NCBI GenBank assembly: GCA_964493635.1
Contig: CAZBOW010000006.1
Location: 1-64,000, forward strand
Reading direction: 5' to 3'
Source of the DNA: OLB6 sp964493635
GTDB lineage: Bacteria > Bacteroidota > Ignavibacteria > Kapaibacteriales > Kapaibacteriaceae
Length of the DNA: 64,000 nt
In this document: positions 49,518 to 59,135 of the stretch, in pieces
Layout: each line of letters begins with the position of its first letter
Position numbering within the stretch: the first letter of the stretch is position 1
Position numbers and translations under genes: made by a program
The notes under the pieces: generated by a model
The model's database searches: none
What the model saw: the letters and a program-made list of their open reading frames with translations, nothing else
What the model was told of the DNA's origin: nothing

Positions 49518-52400
49518 ATGGCAGACCAAGGCACCAAACTGTTCAAAATCGCGAGCCAGATCAACATTGGACGCGACGCGATTGTGGAATATCTGGTATC
49601 GAAAGGGTTCGATATCACCAACAAAGCCACATCCGTCCTGACCGATGAGATGGTCGATGTGGTCATCGAGAAGTTCGCGAAGGAACTGAAGGTCGCCGAA
49701 AAGCAGCGTGAAAAGGTGAAACGCCAAGCTGCTGTTCGTAAGAATATCATCGAATCGGGAGCAACGGTATCGCTGTCGGACGACGACGGCCATCCAGAGC
49801 CTTCTGCACCCCCTGTTCCGGAGGTTGTTGCTCCGGTTGAGGTACCGGAACCTCCGGTAGCTGAACCCGTAGCTGCACCAGCTGTTGCACCAGTTGCTGG
49901 ACCGGAGCCCGTGGCGGCTCCTGTTGTCGAGGCTGTGCCTGCACAACCTGAACCAGCAGGTGCACCCGTGTCCGAGCCCGAACCTGAACCTGCACACGAG
50001 CCACTTGTGGCAGCAGGACCAAAGGTTGGTGAGGTGATCGACCTGAGCGCAGTGGGCAAGCCCCCTGCACCCGAACCCGTGCCTGCACCCGAACCCGAGC
50101 CGGTGCCGCCGGCGGAGGAGCCTGCCGCACCTGCGGCGGCTACGGAAGAGGCCGATACCGACGAAAAGAAAAAACGCAAGCGCAAAGGCGTGATCGAGGT
50201 TGAGCTCCAACCAGGTACATCGCCGAAACTGCGTGGCTTGACCGTGCTTGGTAAGATCGATGTGTCGAAGACCGACGATCGCAACAAGCGCCCACGGAAG
50301 AAAGAGGGCCCTGCGCGCGATTCCGGCAAGGCAACCATTGGCGACGCCGTACGGAAGACCACCACGACGGGTGCCTCCACCGACCCTGCACAAGGGCCTC
50401 GCGGCAGGATGCGTCCAGCCGCCGCCCCAGCGGCCAGTGCCGCCAAGGACGACCGCAATAAAAAGCGTCGCACCAAGGGTGGCAAGGAACAGTTCACCGC
50501 CACCGACGTCTCGCGAGCTATTCGCCGGACGCTGTCGGGTATGGAAGATCGTGGACCGAGCGGGGGCCGAGCAAAGATTCGTCAGCGGAAGCGTGCTGAG
50601 CGTGAAGAGCGCGAGGCCATCCGCCAGGAGGAGCAGGCACGCGAGTCAACCATCCTCCGTTTGTCGGAGTTTGTGACCACCGCCGACCTTGCCAACCTGA
50701 TGGGCGTTACGGCTGCCGACATCATCATGAAGTGTATGGGGCTTGGATTGATGGTGTCCATCAACCAGCGCCTTGATAAAGAAACCATCGAGCTGATTGC
50801 CTCCGACTACGGCTTTGAAGTTGAGTTCCTTGACGAGCAAGCCGAGCAGGAGTTCGAAGACGACGTCGATGCCGAAGAGGATCTCCAGCCACGTTCACCG
50901 ATTGTTACCATCATGGGTCACGTCGACCACGGTAAAACGTCGCTCTTGGACTACATCCGTAATGCGAACGTGGTGGCCGGCGAAGCTGGCGGTATTACGC
51001 AACACATCGGCGCCTACCAGGTAGCTGTCCCGGACGGACGGCACATCACCTTCCTTGATACTCCAGGTCACGAGGCCTTTACGGCCATGCGTGCCCGCGG
51101 CGCCCAAGTGACGGATATCGTGGTACTGGTGGTGGCTGCCGACGACTCCGTGATGCCGCAAACCATCGAGGCAATCTCCCACGCTCAGGCGGCGAACGTA
51201 CCGATCGTTGTGGCGATCAACAAGATCGACCGCCCCGATGCAAATCCCGACAAAATCAAGCAGCAGCTCTCCGAGCACAATGTGCTCATTGAGGAGTGGG
51301 GCGGCAAAACGCAGTGCGTAGAGCTCTCGGCTAAGATGGGCCTGAATGTTGACACACTGTTGGAGAAGATCCTTCTCGAAGCAGACTTGTTGAATTTGAC
51401 GGCGAACCCCGACCGTGCCGCACGCGGCGTGGTGATCGAGGCTCACGTTGATAAGGGTCGCGGTAACGTGGTTACCGTCATCGTTGAAAAGGGTACGCTC
51501 GACGTTGGTGACATCTTCGTGTGTGGTCAGTTTGCCGGACGTGTCCGTGCCATGACCGACGAACGGGGCAATAAGGTAGAATCGGCCGGCCCATCCACAC
51601 CGGTTCAGGTGACCGGCTTTGACGGATTGCCAAATGCCGGCGACGTCCTGATTGAAATGGAGAGTGATGCCGAGGCACGCGAGGTAGCAACACGCCGACA
51701 GCAGCTCCGTCGCGAGCAGCAGTTCCGTGGAATGCGCCACCTCACGCTCGACGACATCTCTGCACAGATCCAGCAGGGTGGCGTCAAGGAGCTTCGCCTG
51801 ATCGTGAAGGCCGACGTAAGTGGCTCGCTGGAGGCGTTGTCGGACTCGCTGTTGAAGCTCTCCACGAAAGAAGTGCAGGTACGCATCATCTTCCGTGCTG
51901 TAGGTGCCGTAACCGAAAGCGACGTCATGTTGGCCTCGGCCTCGGACGCCATTATCGTAGGCTTCCAGGTGAACGTCCCAACGGCCGTGCGGAAGCTGGC
52001 CGAAACGGAATCGGTGGATGTGCGCCTGTATTCGATCATCTACGACTGTATCAATGAGGTTCAGCTGGCACTCGAAGGTTTGCTCACGCCAGATATCAAG
52101 GAAGAAATCGTTGCTACCGTAGAGGTGCGCGCCATCTTCAAGATCAGCAAGCTTGGCACAATTGCCGGATGTTACGTTCAAAACGGCAAGATCAACCGGA
52201 ACGATAAGGTTCGCATCCTTCGTGATGGTTTTGAGATCTACAAAGGAACGTTGGCATCGCTCAAGCGTGTCAAGGACGACGTGCGCGAGGTGGACACAGG
52301 ATATGAGTGCGGTATCGGTGTGAACGGCTTCAACGACATTGAAGAAGGCGACATCATCGAAGCCTACAAAACAATTGAAATCAAACGAACGCTTTCGTAA
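49518..52400 (+). CDS. infB: translation initiation factor IF-2
   Basis: 960 residues. An N-terminal IF2-N domain (LFKIASQINIGRDAIVEYL) precedes a ~170-residue linker rich in Pro, Ala, Glu and Val, then a Lys/Arg-rich segment. A second IF2-N-like domain is at about residues 375-440. The GTPase has G1 MGHVDHGKTSLLDYI, G3 LDTPGHEAFTAMRARG and G4 NKIDRPDANP, followed by domains II-IV including RLYSIIYDCINEVQLALEGLL. It positions initiator tRNA on the 30S subunit. The linker is long but within the range seen in Bacteroidota. Confidence 0.97.
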   Translation: MADQGTKLFKIASQINIGRDAIVEYLVSKGFDITNKATSVLTDEMVDVVIEKFAKELKVAEKQREKVKRQAAVRKNIIESGATVSLSDDDGHPEPSAPPVPEVVAPVEVPEPPVAEPVAAPAVAPVAGPEPVAAPVVEAVPAQPEPAGAPVSEPEPEPAHEPLVAAGPKVGEVIDLSAVGKPPAPEPVPAPEPEPVPPAEEPAAPAAATEEADTDEKKKRKRKGVIEVELQPGTSPKLRGLTVLGKIDVSKTDDRNKRPRKKEGPARDSGKATIGDAVRKTTTTGASTDPAQGPRGRMRPAAAPAASAAKDDRNKKRRTKGGKEQFTATDVSRAIRRTLSGMEDRGPSGGRAKIRQRKRAEREEREAIRQEEQARESTILRLSEFVTTADLANLMGVTAADIIMKCMGLGLMVSINQRLDKETIELIASDYGFEVEFLDEQAEQEFEDDVDAEEDLQPRSPIVTIMGHVDHGKTSLLDYIRNANVVAGEAGGITQHIGAYQVAVPDGRHITFLDTPGHEAFTAMRARGAQVTDIVVLVVAADDSVMPQTIEAISHAQAANVPIVVAINKIDRPDANPDKIKQQLSEHNVLIEEWGGKTQCVELSAKMGLNVDTLLEKILLEADLLNLTANPDRAARGVVIEAHVDKGRGNVVTVIVEKGTLDVGDIFVCGQFAGRVRAMTDERGNKVESAGPSTPVQVTGFDGLPNAGDVLIEMESDAEAREVATRRQQLRREQQFRGMRHLTLDDISAQIQQGGVKELRLIVKADVSGSLEALSDSLLKLSTKEVQVRIIFRAVGAVTESDVMLASASDAIIVGFQVNVPTAVRKLAETESVDVRLYSIIYDCINEVQLALEGLLTPDIKEEIVATVEVRAIFKISKLGTIAGCYVQNGKINRNDKVRILRDGFEIYKGTLASLKRVKDDVREVDTGYECGIGVNGFNDIEEGDIIEAYKTIEIKRTLS

Positions 52401-52409
52401 GCGGTAAAC

Positions 52410-52769
52410 GTGTCGATACGAACTGAACGAGTTGCAAGCGAGATCCAGAAAGCACTGGCAGGCCCCTTACAAAGGATTGCCGAGGAAGTGTCTGCTGGGT
52501 TTATCACCGTCACCGAGGTGCGCATGTCGCCCGATCTGCAGATCGCGCGACTCTACCTGAGTGTGTACGGTGGTCGGGCAACATCGGTGGATGTTCTGGA
52601 GTACATCGAACGGGAGCATGCTGGTCGATTGCGACATACACTGGGCAAGTTGGTGCGTTTACGATACGTACCCCAGCTACAGTTCTTTATCGACGACTCG
52701 TTGGATCGGGCTGAGAGGATTCATTCCATCTTGGACCGTGTAGCGCCGAAGCATGACGATGCCGACTGA
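52410..52769 (+). CDS. rbfA: ribosome-binding factor A
   Basis: 119 residues from GTG 52410. It has RTERVASEIQKALAGPLQRI, the family N-terminus, then a KH-like core (TVTEVRMSPDLQIARLYLSV) and YVPQLQFFIDDSLDRAERIH with the usual late signature. RbfA acts in late 30S maturation on 16S rRNA. It starts 9 bases after infB, and its last 17 bases overlap truB, as often in this operon. Confidence 0.93.
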   Translation: MSIRTERVASEIQKALAGPLQRIAEEVSAGFITVTEVRMSPDLQIARLYLSVYGGRATSVDVLEYIEREHAGRLRHTLGKLVRLRYVPQLQFFIDDSLDRAERIHSILDRVAPKHDDAD

Positions 52770-53496
52770 TCTTCCGGTACTGACGCCGCAGATGATTGAT
52801 TCGGCTCGAGATGTTGAGGCATGGTTAGCAGCTGCCGCTGACACCGGAGCTGTTGCGCTCATTGACAAGGAAGAAGACTGGACCTCCTTCGATGTTGTCG
52901 CGAAACTGCGGTCGGCAACACGGATTCGCAGAATTGGCCATGCTGGTACATTAGATCCACTGGCCACAGGTCTGCTGATTGTGTGTGTTGGGCGTGCGAC
53001 CAAGCGTGTGGAGGAGTTTCAGGACGAAGAGAAAACGTATCACGTGACCATCCGGTTGGGGGCAACCACCGAAACGGATGATCGGGGCAGTAGCGAGCGG
53101 GTAACAGCCGGAGCCGTCCCTGTGGCCCATGAGCACGTGGCCGAGGCCCTGCAACGTTTTGTGGGAACAATTCAGCAGACACCGCCCACGTACGCAGCAA
53201 TCAAGCACCAAGGCAGGCCACAGTACGATCTGGCTCGCAAGGGAGCGAGCTTTACTCCTCGACCGCGGATCGTAACAATCCACTCCATCGACAACATCCA
53301 GTATGCTTGGCCGGACGTGCAGTGCACTGTTCACTGTTCCAAAGGCACATACATTCGGTCGCTGGCGCGGGATGTAGGATCGTTGCTCGGAGTTGGCGGA
53401 TACGTGCATCAACTGCGTCGTACGCAATCTGGATCGTTTCGTGTCGAAGAGGCGGTATCCGTTCATGCAGCAGCCGAGGCGGTATGCAGACGGTAA
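52753..53496 (+). CDS. truB: tRNA pseudouridine-55 synthase
   Basis: 247 residues. ALIDKEEDWTSFDVVAKLR leads to the catalytic loop IGHAGTLDPLATGLLIVCVG, whose Asp is the nucleophile-like catalytic residue. PPTYAAIKHQGRPQYDLARKG and CSKGTYIRSLARDVG are further TruB signatures. It converts U55 of tRNA to pseudouridine. ATG 52753 overlaps rbfA; ATG 52759 is an alternative. An unusual ~25-residue N-terminal extension precedes the core. The last 13 bases overlap ribF. Confidence 0.94.
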   Translation: MTMPTDLPVLTPQMIDSARDVEAWLAAAADTGAVALIDKEEDWTSFDVVAKLRSATRIRRIGHAGTLDPLATGLLIVCVGRATKRVEEFQDEEKTYHVTIRLGATTETDDRGSSERVTAGAVPVAHEHVAEALQRFVGTIQQTPPTYAAIKHQGRPQYDLARKGASFTPRPRIVTIHSIDNIQYAWPDVQCTVHCSKGTYIRSLARDVGSLLGVGGYVHQLRRTQSGSFRVEEAVSVHAAAEAVCRR

Positions 53497-54428
53497 CCCG
53501 CGGCATCGATGAAATACCGTTCAACGCCAATAGCGTTGTCACGGTGGGTACCTTCGACGGCGTCCACTGCGGACATCAGGGTATCATCCAGCGCATGAAA
53601 ACGGTTGCAGAGCCTACACAGGCACGGATTGTGGTGGTGACGTTCGATCCCCATCCACAGATCGTCCTCAAGAAGGAAGGCAGGCCTCCTGTACAGCTGC
53701 TATCAACGATTCGTGAGCGCTGTGCGGCCTTTGAAGCTCTGGGAGTAGATCTCACGGTGGTGATTCCGTTCACCATGGAGTTTGCTCAGCTCTCGGCAGA
53801 GGACTTTGTCCGAACCGTTATTGTCCAAGAGATCGGCATCCGTCACTTCTCGATCGGGTACGACCACAAGTTCGGTAAGGATCGCAATGGTGATGAAGCA
53901 CTCTTGCATACCCTAGGCCCAAGCTGTGGTTTTACCGTGGAATGGATCGAGCCCCTCTCGTGTGATTCCGTGGTGGTGAGCAGTACGCTCATCCGACAGG
54001 CGCTTCTCGAAGGTGATGTGGAAGGGGCTGCCCGAATGCTCGGGCGTCCCTACGACCTCACGGGTCGAGTTGTACGTGGCGATGGACGAGGCCGATCTGT
54101 AGGGTTTCCTACAGCGAACATCCTGACCGATGATGCCCATAAGCTCTTGCCGGGACGGGGCGTGTATGGAGTTCGGGTGCAGGTGGATGGTGCGACCTAC
54201 ACAGGGATGGCGAACATCGGTGTACGACCAACCTTCACCGACGGACGTGAGCAAACCCTGGAAGTTCACCTTCTCCAGGTGCCGGATCTGAACCTGTACG
54301 ACCACACCGTGCGTGTGCAGTTCCTGCACTTTCTTCGACCTGAACAGAAGTTCTCTTCCGTAGAAGAGTTTGTAGCACAACTAGAACATGACAAACAACG
54401 AACACTCAATTTCCAAACCACTTTGTAA
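53484..54428 (+). CDS. ribF: bifunctional riboflavin kinase / FAD synthetase
   Basis: 314 residues from ATG 53484; the longer ORF would run through truB. The FAD-synthetase nucleotidyltransferase half has VVTVGTFDGVHCGHQGIIQ, VVVTFDPHPQIVL and VVSSTLIRQALLEGDVEGA. The riboflavin kinase half has GRVVRGDGRGRSVGFPTANI, the ATP/flavin loop, and MANIGVRPTFTDG. It makes FMN and FAD from riboflavin. Its presence beside truB and rpsO is the usual bacterial order. Confidence 0.95.
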   Translation: MQTVTRGIDEIPFNANSVVTVGTFDGVHCGHQGIIQRMKTVAEPTQARIVVVTFDPHPQIVLKKEGRPPVQLLSTIRERCAAFEALGVDLTVVIPFTMEFAQLSAEDFVRTVIVQEIGIRHFSIGYDHKFGKDRNGDEALLHTLGPSCGFTVEWIEPLSCDSVVVSSTLIRQALLEGDVEGAARMLGRPYDLTGRVVRGDGRGRSVGFPTANILTDDAHKLLPGRGVYGVRVQVDGATYTGMANIGVRPTFTDGREQTLEVHLLQVPDLNLYDHTVRVQFLHFLRPEQKFSSVEEFVAQLEHDKQRTLNFQTTL

Positions 54429-54443
54429 GGACCGGAGTCACCA

Positions 54444-54710
54444 ATGATCTCCAAGGAACGCAAAGCAGAAATCGTACAGCAGTACGGTGGAAGCAACCAG
54501 AACACGGGTAAGCCTGAAGTACAGATTGCCCTGCTGACGGAACACATTAAGGCGCTGTCGGAGCACTGCGAAACGCACAAGAAGGATCACCACTCCCGTC
54601 GTGGCTTGATCATGCTGGTGGGCAAGCGGAAGAACCTGTTGGCCTATCTGTCGAAGCGCGACATTCAGCGCTATCGCGAGATCTTGGCAGCCCTCGGCTT
54701 GCGGAAGTAA
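54444..54710 (+). CDS. rpsO: 30S ribosomal protein S15
   Basis: 88 residues, exactly family size. It has TGKPEVQIALLTEHIKALSEH and KKDHHSRRGLIMLVGKRKNL with the conserved HHSRRGL loop that contacts 16S rRNA, ending LAALGLRK. It is a primary 16S binder in the platform. A GGACCGGAG-type site precedes it, 15 bases after ribF. In enterobacteria rpsO and pnp share an operon and S15 autoregulates; whether that holds here is unknown. Confidence 0.97.
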   Translation: MISKERKAEIVQQYGGSNQNTGKPEVQIALLTEHIKALSEHCETHKKDHHSRRGLIMLVGKRKNLLAYLSKRDIQRYREILAALGLRK

Positions 54711-54743
54711 GCACGCGTTATTACTCGCCACTGGAGCACATCT

Positions 54744-57002
54744 ATGCATACGGTCAAGAAGACCATCAACGGCAAAGAACTGTCGATCGAGACAGGGCGC
54801 TTTGCCAAACTCGCGGCTGGATCCGTCATGGTTCGCTACGGCGACACCATGGTACTGGTTACCGCTCAATCGGCAGCCGATGCCCGGCCGGACATCGACT
54901 TTCTGCCCCTTACCTGTGAGTACCGGGAGAAGCATGCTTCCTCCGGCAAGATCCCAGGCGGATTCTTCCGTCGCGAGGGCCGTCCAACCACGAAGGAGAT
55001 CCTTTCGTCGCGTTTGATCGATCGTCCGTGCCGTCCGCTCTTTCCGAAGGGCTGGAAGTACGAAACGCAGGTCATCGCCACGGTGTACTCCTACGACATG
55101 GAGAACGAGGCCGATACACTTGCCATGCTGGGAGCTTCGGCAGCTCTGGAGATCAGCGATATTCCCTTCAAGGGGCCGATCGCCGGAGTACGCGTTGGGC
55201 GTGTCGACGGTGAGTTCGTTGTAAATCCTACGCTGTCGCAGATGAAGGAGTCCGATCTCGAGATCATGGTGGCCGGCTCTGAAAAATCCATCGTGATGGT
55301 GGAAGGGGCTTCCCACGAACTCTCCGAGGCCGACTTTGTGGCTGCCATGGAGTTTGCGCATAACTGGATCAAGGAGCTCGTTGCGCTACAGCGTGAACTT
55401 GTTGCTCTGGTCAATCCAACCAAGCGTGAAGTGACTCCCAGTGACCCTCCTCAGGCTCTCATCGACGCGATCGAGGCGGCCATTGCCGAGCCAATCCGCA
55501 AGCAGATCCGCATTACGTCCACCAAGGAAGAGCGTAGCGCCTTCCGCGGTACGGTCAAGGAGCTTGCAAAAGCTGCTGTTGCTGCGGCGGTAGAAGCCGA
55601 TCCCGAAGCGTATGCTGCGATCAACGTCGACAAGATCATGGGTGGCATCGTCAAGGGGATCGAAGCGCGCGAAATGCGCGAGATGATCCTCACCGAGGGC
55701 AAGCGCTTGGACGGCCGTGGTACAACGGACATCCGTCCGATTCGCTGCGACGTTGGAGTACTTCCACGTCCGCACGGCTCGGCCCTATTCACGCGTGGCG
55801 AAACGCAATCGCTTACCACGGTAACGCTTGGAACCAAGACCGATCAACAATTAGTGGACGGCCTGCTGCCAACGTTCGAGCGCCGTTACATGTTGCACTA
55901 CAACTTCCCGCCATTCTCCACTGGTGAGACGGGCCGATTTGGCTTTACGTCGCGCCGCGAGACGGGTCACGGAGATCTTGCCGAGCGTGCCCTTGAGCCG
56001 TTCATTCCGTCCGAAGTTGATTTCCCCTACACCGTGCGTGTGGTGTCCGACATCCTGGAGTCCAACGGATCGTCGTCGATGGCTACGGTGTGTGCTGGAT
56101 CGTTGGCCCTATTCCATGCCGGTGTTCCCATGAAGAAGGCTGTGGCTGGTATTGCCATGGGTCTGATCATGGAGGACGATCGAGTGGCCGTCCTGAGCGA
56201 CATCCTGGGTGACGAGGACTTCCTCGGCGACATGGACTTCAAGGTTACCGGTACGTTCGAAGGCATCACGGCATGCCAGATGGACATCAAGATCGAGGGA
56301 CTGAGCGTCGACATTATGCGCACGGCTCTCGAGCAAGCTCGTAAGGGACGCCTACACATCCTTGGCATCATGAACGAGACCATGTCCGCTCCGAACGCCG
56401 AGCTGTCGGAGTATGCTCCAAAGCTCACCACGATTCAGGTACCGGTCGAGATGATCGGTGCGGTGATTGGATCTGGTGGCGAGACCATCCGCGGCATCGT
56501 CAAGGAATCGGGCGCCGAAGTCAACATCGAGGACGACGGTACGGTAACGATTGCAGCCGTGAACAACGAGAGCGCTCAAAAGGCCATTAAGATGATCGAA
56601 GACATCATCCGACCGCTGGAAGAGGGAGCTGTCTACACCGGTACCGTCAAGGAAATCCGCGAGGGTCTTGGTGCCTTCGTCGAGATTGCCCCAAAGAAGC
56701 AAGGCTTGCTCCACATCTCCCAGCTGGACTATCGTCACGTTGAAACCGTGGGCGAGATCCTCAAGGTTGGTGATGTCCTGGATGTGAAATTGATTGAAAT
56801 GGCTCCAGGTGGAAAGATCCGTCTGTCGCGCAAGGCTCTGCTAACGCCGCCTGAGGGATACGACGCATCACTCGAACATCGTCGTGGCCCACGGCCTGGC
56901 GGTGGTGATCGCGACCGTCGTGGTCCGCGCCGAGATGATCGTCGAGATGACCGCCGCGGTGATAGCCGTGGTGATAGCCGTGGACCTCGTAGGCGCGACT
57001 AA
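54744..57002 (+). CDS. pnp: polyribonucleotide nucleotidyltransferase
   Basis: 752 residues. RNase PH domain 1 starts TVKKTINGKELSIETGRFAK and has KIPGGFFRREGRPT. Domain 2 has RTDIRPI-type DGRGTTDIRPI, FPPFSTGETGRFG and GDEDFLGDMDFKVTGT. KH (VPVEMIGAVIGSGGETIRGI) and S1 (AVYTGTVKEIREGLGAFVEI) domains follow. It is a phosphate-dependent 3'-5' exoribonuclease. The final ~40 residues are an Arg/Gly/Asp-rich tail (RRDDRRDDRRGDSRGDSRG) likely to bind RNA. It is followed after 4 bases by the peptidase gene. Confidence 0.97.
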   Translation: MHTVKKTINGKELSIETGRFAKLAAGSVMVRYGDTMVLVTAQSAADARPDIDFLPLTCEYREKHASSGKIPGGFFRREGRPTTKEILSSRLIDRPCRPLFPKGWKYETQVIATVYSYDMENEADTLAMLGASAALEISDIPFKGPIAGVRVGRVDGEFVVNPTLSQMKESDLEIMVAGSEKSIVMVEGASHELSEADFVAAMEFAHNWIKELVALQRELVALVNPTKREVTPSDPPQALIDAIEAAIAEPIRKQIRITSTKEERSAFRGTVKELAKAAVAAAVEADPEAYAAINVDKIMGGIVKGIEAREMREMILTEGKRLDGRGTTDIRPIRCDVGVLPRPHGSALFTRGETQSLTTVTLGTKTDQQLVDGLLPTFERRYMLHYNFPPFSTGETGRFGFTSRRETGHGDLAERALEPFIPSEVDFPYTVRVVSDILESNGSSSMATVCAGSLALFHAGVPMKKAVAGIAMGLIMEDDRVAVLSDILGDEDFLGDMDFKVTGTFEGITACQMDIKIEGLSVDIMRTALEQARKGRLHILGIMNETMSAPNAELSEYAPKLTTIQVPVEMIGAVIGSGGETIRGIVKESGAEVNIEDDGTVTIAAVNNESAQKAIKMIEDIIRPLEEGAVYTGTVKEIREGLGAFVEIAPKKQGLLHISQLDYRHVETVGEILKVGDVLDVKLIEMAPGGKIRLSRKALLTPPEGYDASLEHRRGPRPGGGDRDRRGPRRDDRRDDRRGDSRGDSRGPRRRD

Positions 57003-57006
57003 CGCC

Positions 57007-59127
57007 ATGCGCGTGATCTCTGCACTCGTACTCGTGGGCTGTACTGTGGCAATTGCTGCCACGGCACAGCCCACGCTGTTTCCAGCCACACGAATCGTCA
57101 CACGAACTGATGATGTGCGCGATACGATCTTTGGTACCGTCGTGGCCGACCCCTATCGGTGGCTGGAGGACGACCGGGACCCCGAGGTGGAAGCCTGGGT
57201 AGAGGTCCAAGATCGTGCTGCACGGCAGTACCTTGAGCGTATCCCATTTCGCGATGCCATCGGCAAGCGCCTGCAAGAGCTCTACACGTATGAAAAGGTC
57301 TACGGTGTGGACCGCGTCAAGGAGCTCACCTTCTTTCTGCGACAGCGAGGCACCGACAACCATGCCGTACTCATCCGCCGAACAGGTGCGATGGTCGAGG
57401 ATACTCTCCTGAATCCGAACACGTGGTCGGAGCAGGGGACCATCCGGTTGGGGTCGTGGGCCGTAAGTAAGGATGCACGGTATCTGGCCTACGCACGGTC
57501 CGAAGCAGGAAGCGACTGGCAAACCATCTACGTGATGGATCTTGCAACGAAGGAACACCTCATCGACACCGTTCGATGGGTGAAGGTGTCGGGCATCAAC
57601 TGGCACGATGGTGGCTTTTTCTACAGCCGCTATCCTGCGCCGGAGGGACAGTCCAGCGAACTGTCGTCCGTGAACCTGGGTCACATGGCCATGTATCATC
57701 GTGTTGGCACATCGCAAGATGCCGACGACGTGATCTGGAAGGATGATGCACATCCGGATCAATTCCACTTCGCGTGGGTTCCGGAGGGTTCTTCCTACCT
57801 GCTACGTAGCAGTCGTGCCGGTGGAACAAAGGGAACGTCGCTCTTCTATCGATTGGCGGCGGAGCGGCAAGCCCCCTGGCGAACCCTGTATGAAAGTGAC
57901 TCTGTGGAGTTGTCGGTTGTGGAGCTGCGTGGCGATACGCTGTATGCGCAAACCACCGAGAATGCCCCGAATGGGAAGTTGATTTGTGTGGACGATTTCA
58001 CATCTCCGTGGAGTGTTCGCGAAATCATCCCGCATTCGAGGGCTGTGTTGCAGGGCGTGTCGATTCGTGGCAACAAGATCATTGCCACCGTGATGCGTGA
58101 CGTGTTCGACTACACCGCCGTCTATGACTTGGATGGCACCAAGCTGTATGACGTAGACCTCCCTGGTCTTGGGTCGGTAGGGGGCTTTGGTGGGCGCCGT
58201 GAGAATACAACAGTGCTGTACTCCTTCTCGAGCTATACGCAGCCGAGTATCACGTACGAGTACGATCCGGCAACAAATCGTAGCACCGTGTGGTATGCAG
58301 CCGAGGTTCCGTTTGATGCGTCGCGGATCGAAGCACGACAGGTGTTTGTTCCAAGTGCCGATGGTACGCGTGTTCCGATGACAATTCTGCAGATGAAGGG
58401 CATGCCTCAATCAGGGTCCTCGCCAACCATGTTGTATGGGTACGGCGGCTTCAACATCTCCATGTCGCCGGGATTCAATGCTCTGGTTGTTCCGTGGTTG
58501 GAGGCCGGTGGCACATGGGCGATCGCCAACCTGCGGGGCGGCGGAGAGTACGGCGAGGCCTGGCACGAGGCCGGCACCACCACGCGGAAACAAAACGTCT
58601 TCGATGATGCCATTGCCTGCGCAGAGTGGCTCATCACCAACGGCATCACAACGCGGGATCGCCTGGCGATCAATGGTCGGTCCAATGGTGGGTTACTTGT
58701 AGGCGCCGTAATGACACAGCGTCCTGATCTCTTCCGCGTAGCATTACCGGAGGTGGGCGTTCTGGATATGCTGCGCTACCACCTCTTTACCATCGGTTGG
58801 AACTGGGCTCGCGACTATGGTACCGTGGCCAAGGAAGATCAGTTCCGTGCACTGCTGGCCTACTCACCGTATCACAACGTGCGTCCGGGTGCTGCGTACC
58901 CGGCAACGATGGTCATGACGGCCGATCACGACGATCGCGTGGTGCCAGCCCACTCCTTCAAGTTCGCAGCGGCTCTGCAGGCCGCCGTGGCGCCCAGTGC
59001 AGGGCCGATCCTCATGCGGGTTGAGCGACAAAGTGGTCACGGCGCGGTGAACACCGATACGCTGCTGCAGGGTATGGCAGATAAGCTTGCTTTTGCCTTG
59101 TACCACATGGGTGTGGTGTTTCGGTAA
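57007..59127 (+). CDS. exported prolyl oligopeptidase (S9A)
   Basis: 706 residues. The N-terminus MRVISALVLVGCTVAIAATA is an export signal, either Sec-type (cut after TAQ) or lipoprotein (LVGC). The beta-propeller starts at ADPYRWLEDDRDPEVEAWVE. The alpha/beta-hydrolase domain has the serine in NGRSNGGLLVG, the aspartate in TADHDDRVVPAHS and the histidine in RQSGHGAVNTD; GGFNISMSPGFN and LRGGGEYGEAWHEAG are S9A signatures. It should cut short peptides after proline in the periplasm. It is the last gene of the rimP-pnp operon, 4 bases after pnp, with no obvious link to RNA metabolism. Confidence 0.94.
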   Translation: MRVISALVLVGCTVAIAATAQPTLFPATRIVTRTDDVRDTIFGTVVADPYRWLEDDRDPEVEAWVEVQDRAARQYLERIPFRDAIGKRLQELYTYEKVYGVDRVKELTFFLRQRGTDNHAVLIRRTGAMVEDTLLNPNTWSEQGTIRLGSWAVSKDARYLAYARSEAGSDWQTIYVMDLATKEHLIDTVRWVKVSGINWHDGGFFYSRYPAPEGQSSELSSVNLGHMAMYHRVGTSQDADDVIWKDDAHPDQFHFAWVPEGSSYLLRSSRAGGTKGTSLFYRLAAERQAPWRTLYESDSVELSVVELRGDTLYAQTTENAPNGKLICVDDFTSPWSVREIIPHSRAVLQGVSIRGNKIIATVMRDVFDYTAVYDLDGTKLYDVDLPGLGSVGGFGGRRENTTVLYSFSSYTQPSITYEYDPATNRSTVWYAAEVPFDASRIEARQVFVPSADGTRVPMTILQMKGMPQSGSSPTMLYGYGGFNISMSPGFNALVVPWLEAGGTWAIANLRGGGEYGEAWHEAGTTTRKQNVFDDAIACAEWLITNGITTRDRLAINGRSNGGLLVGAVMTQRPDLFRVALPEVGVLDMLRYHLFTIGWNWARDYGTVAKEDQFRALLAYSPYHNVRPGAAYPATMVMTADHDDRVVPAHSFKFAAALQAAVAPSAGPILMRVERQSGHGAVNTDTLLQGMADKLAFALYHMGVVFR

Positions 59128-59135
59128 CAGGCAGA

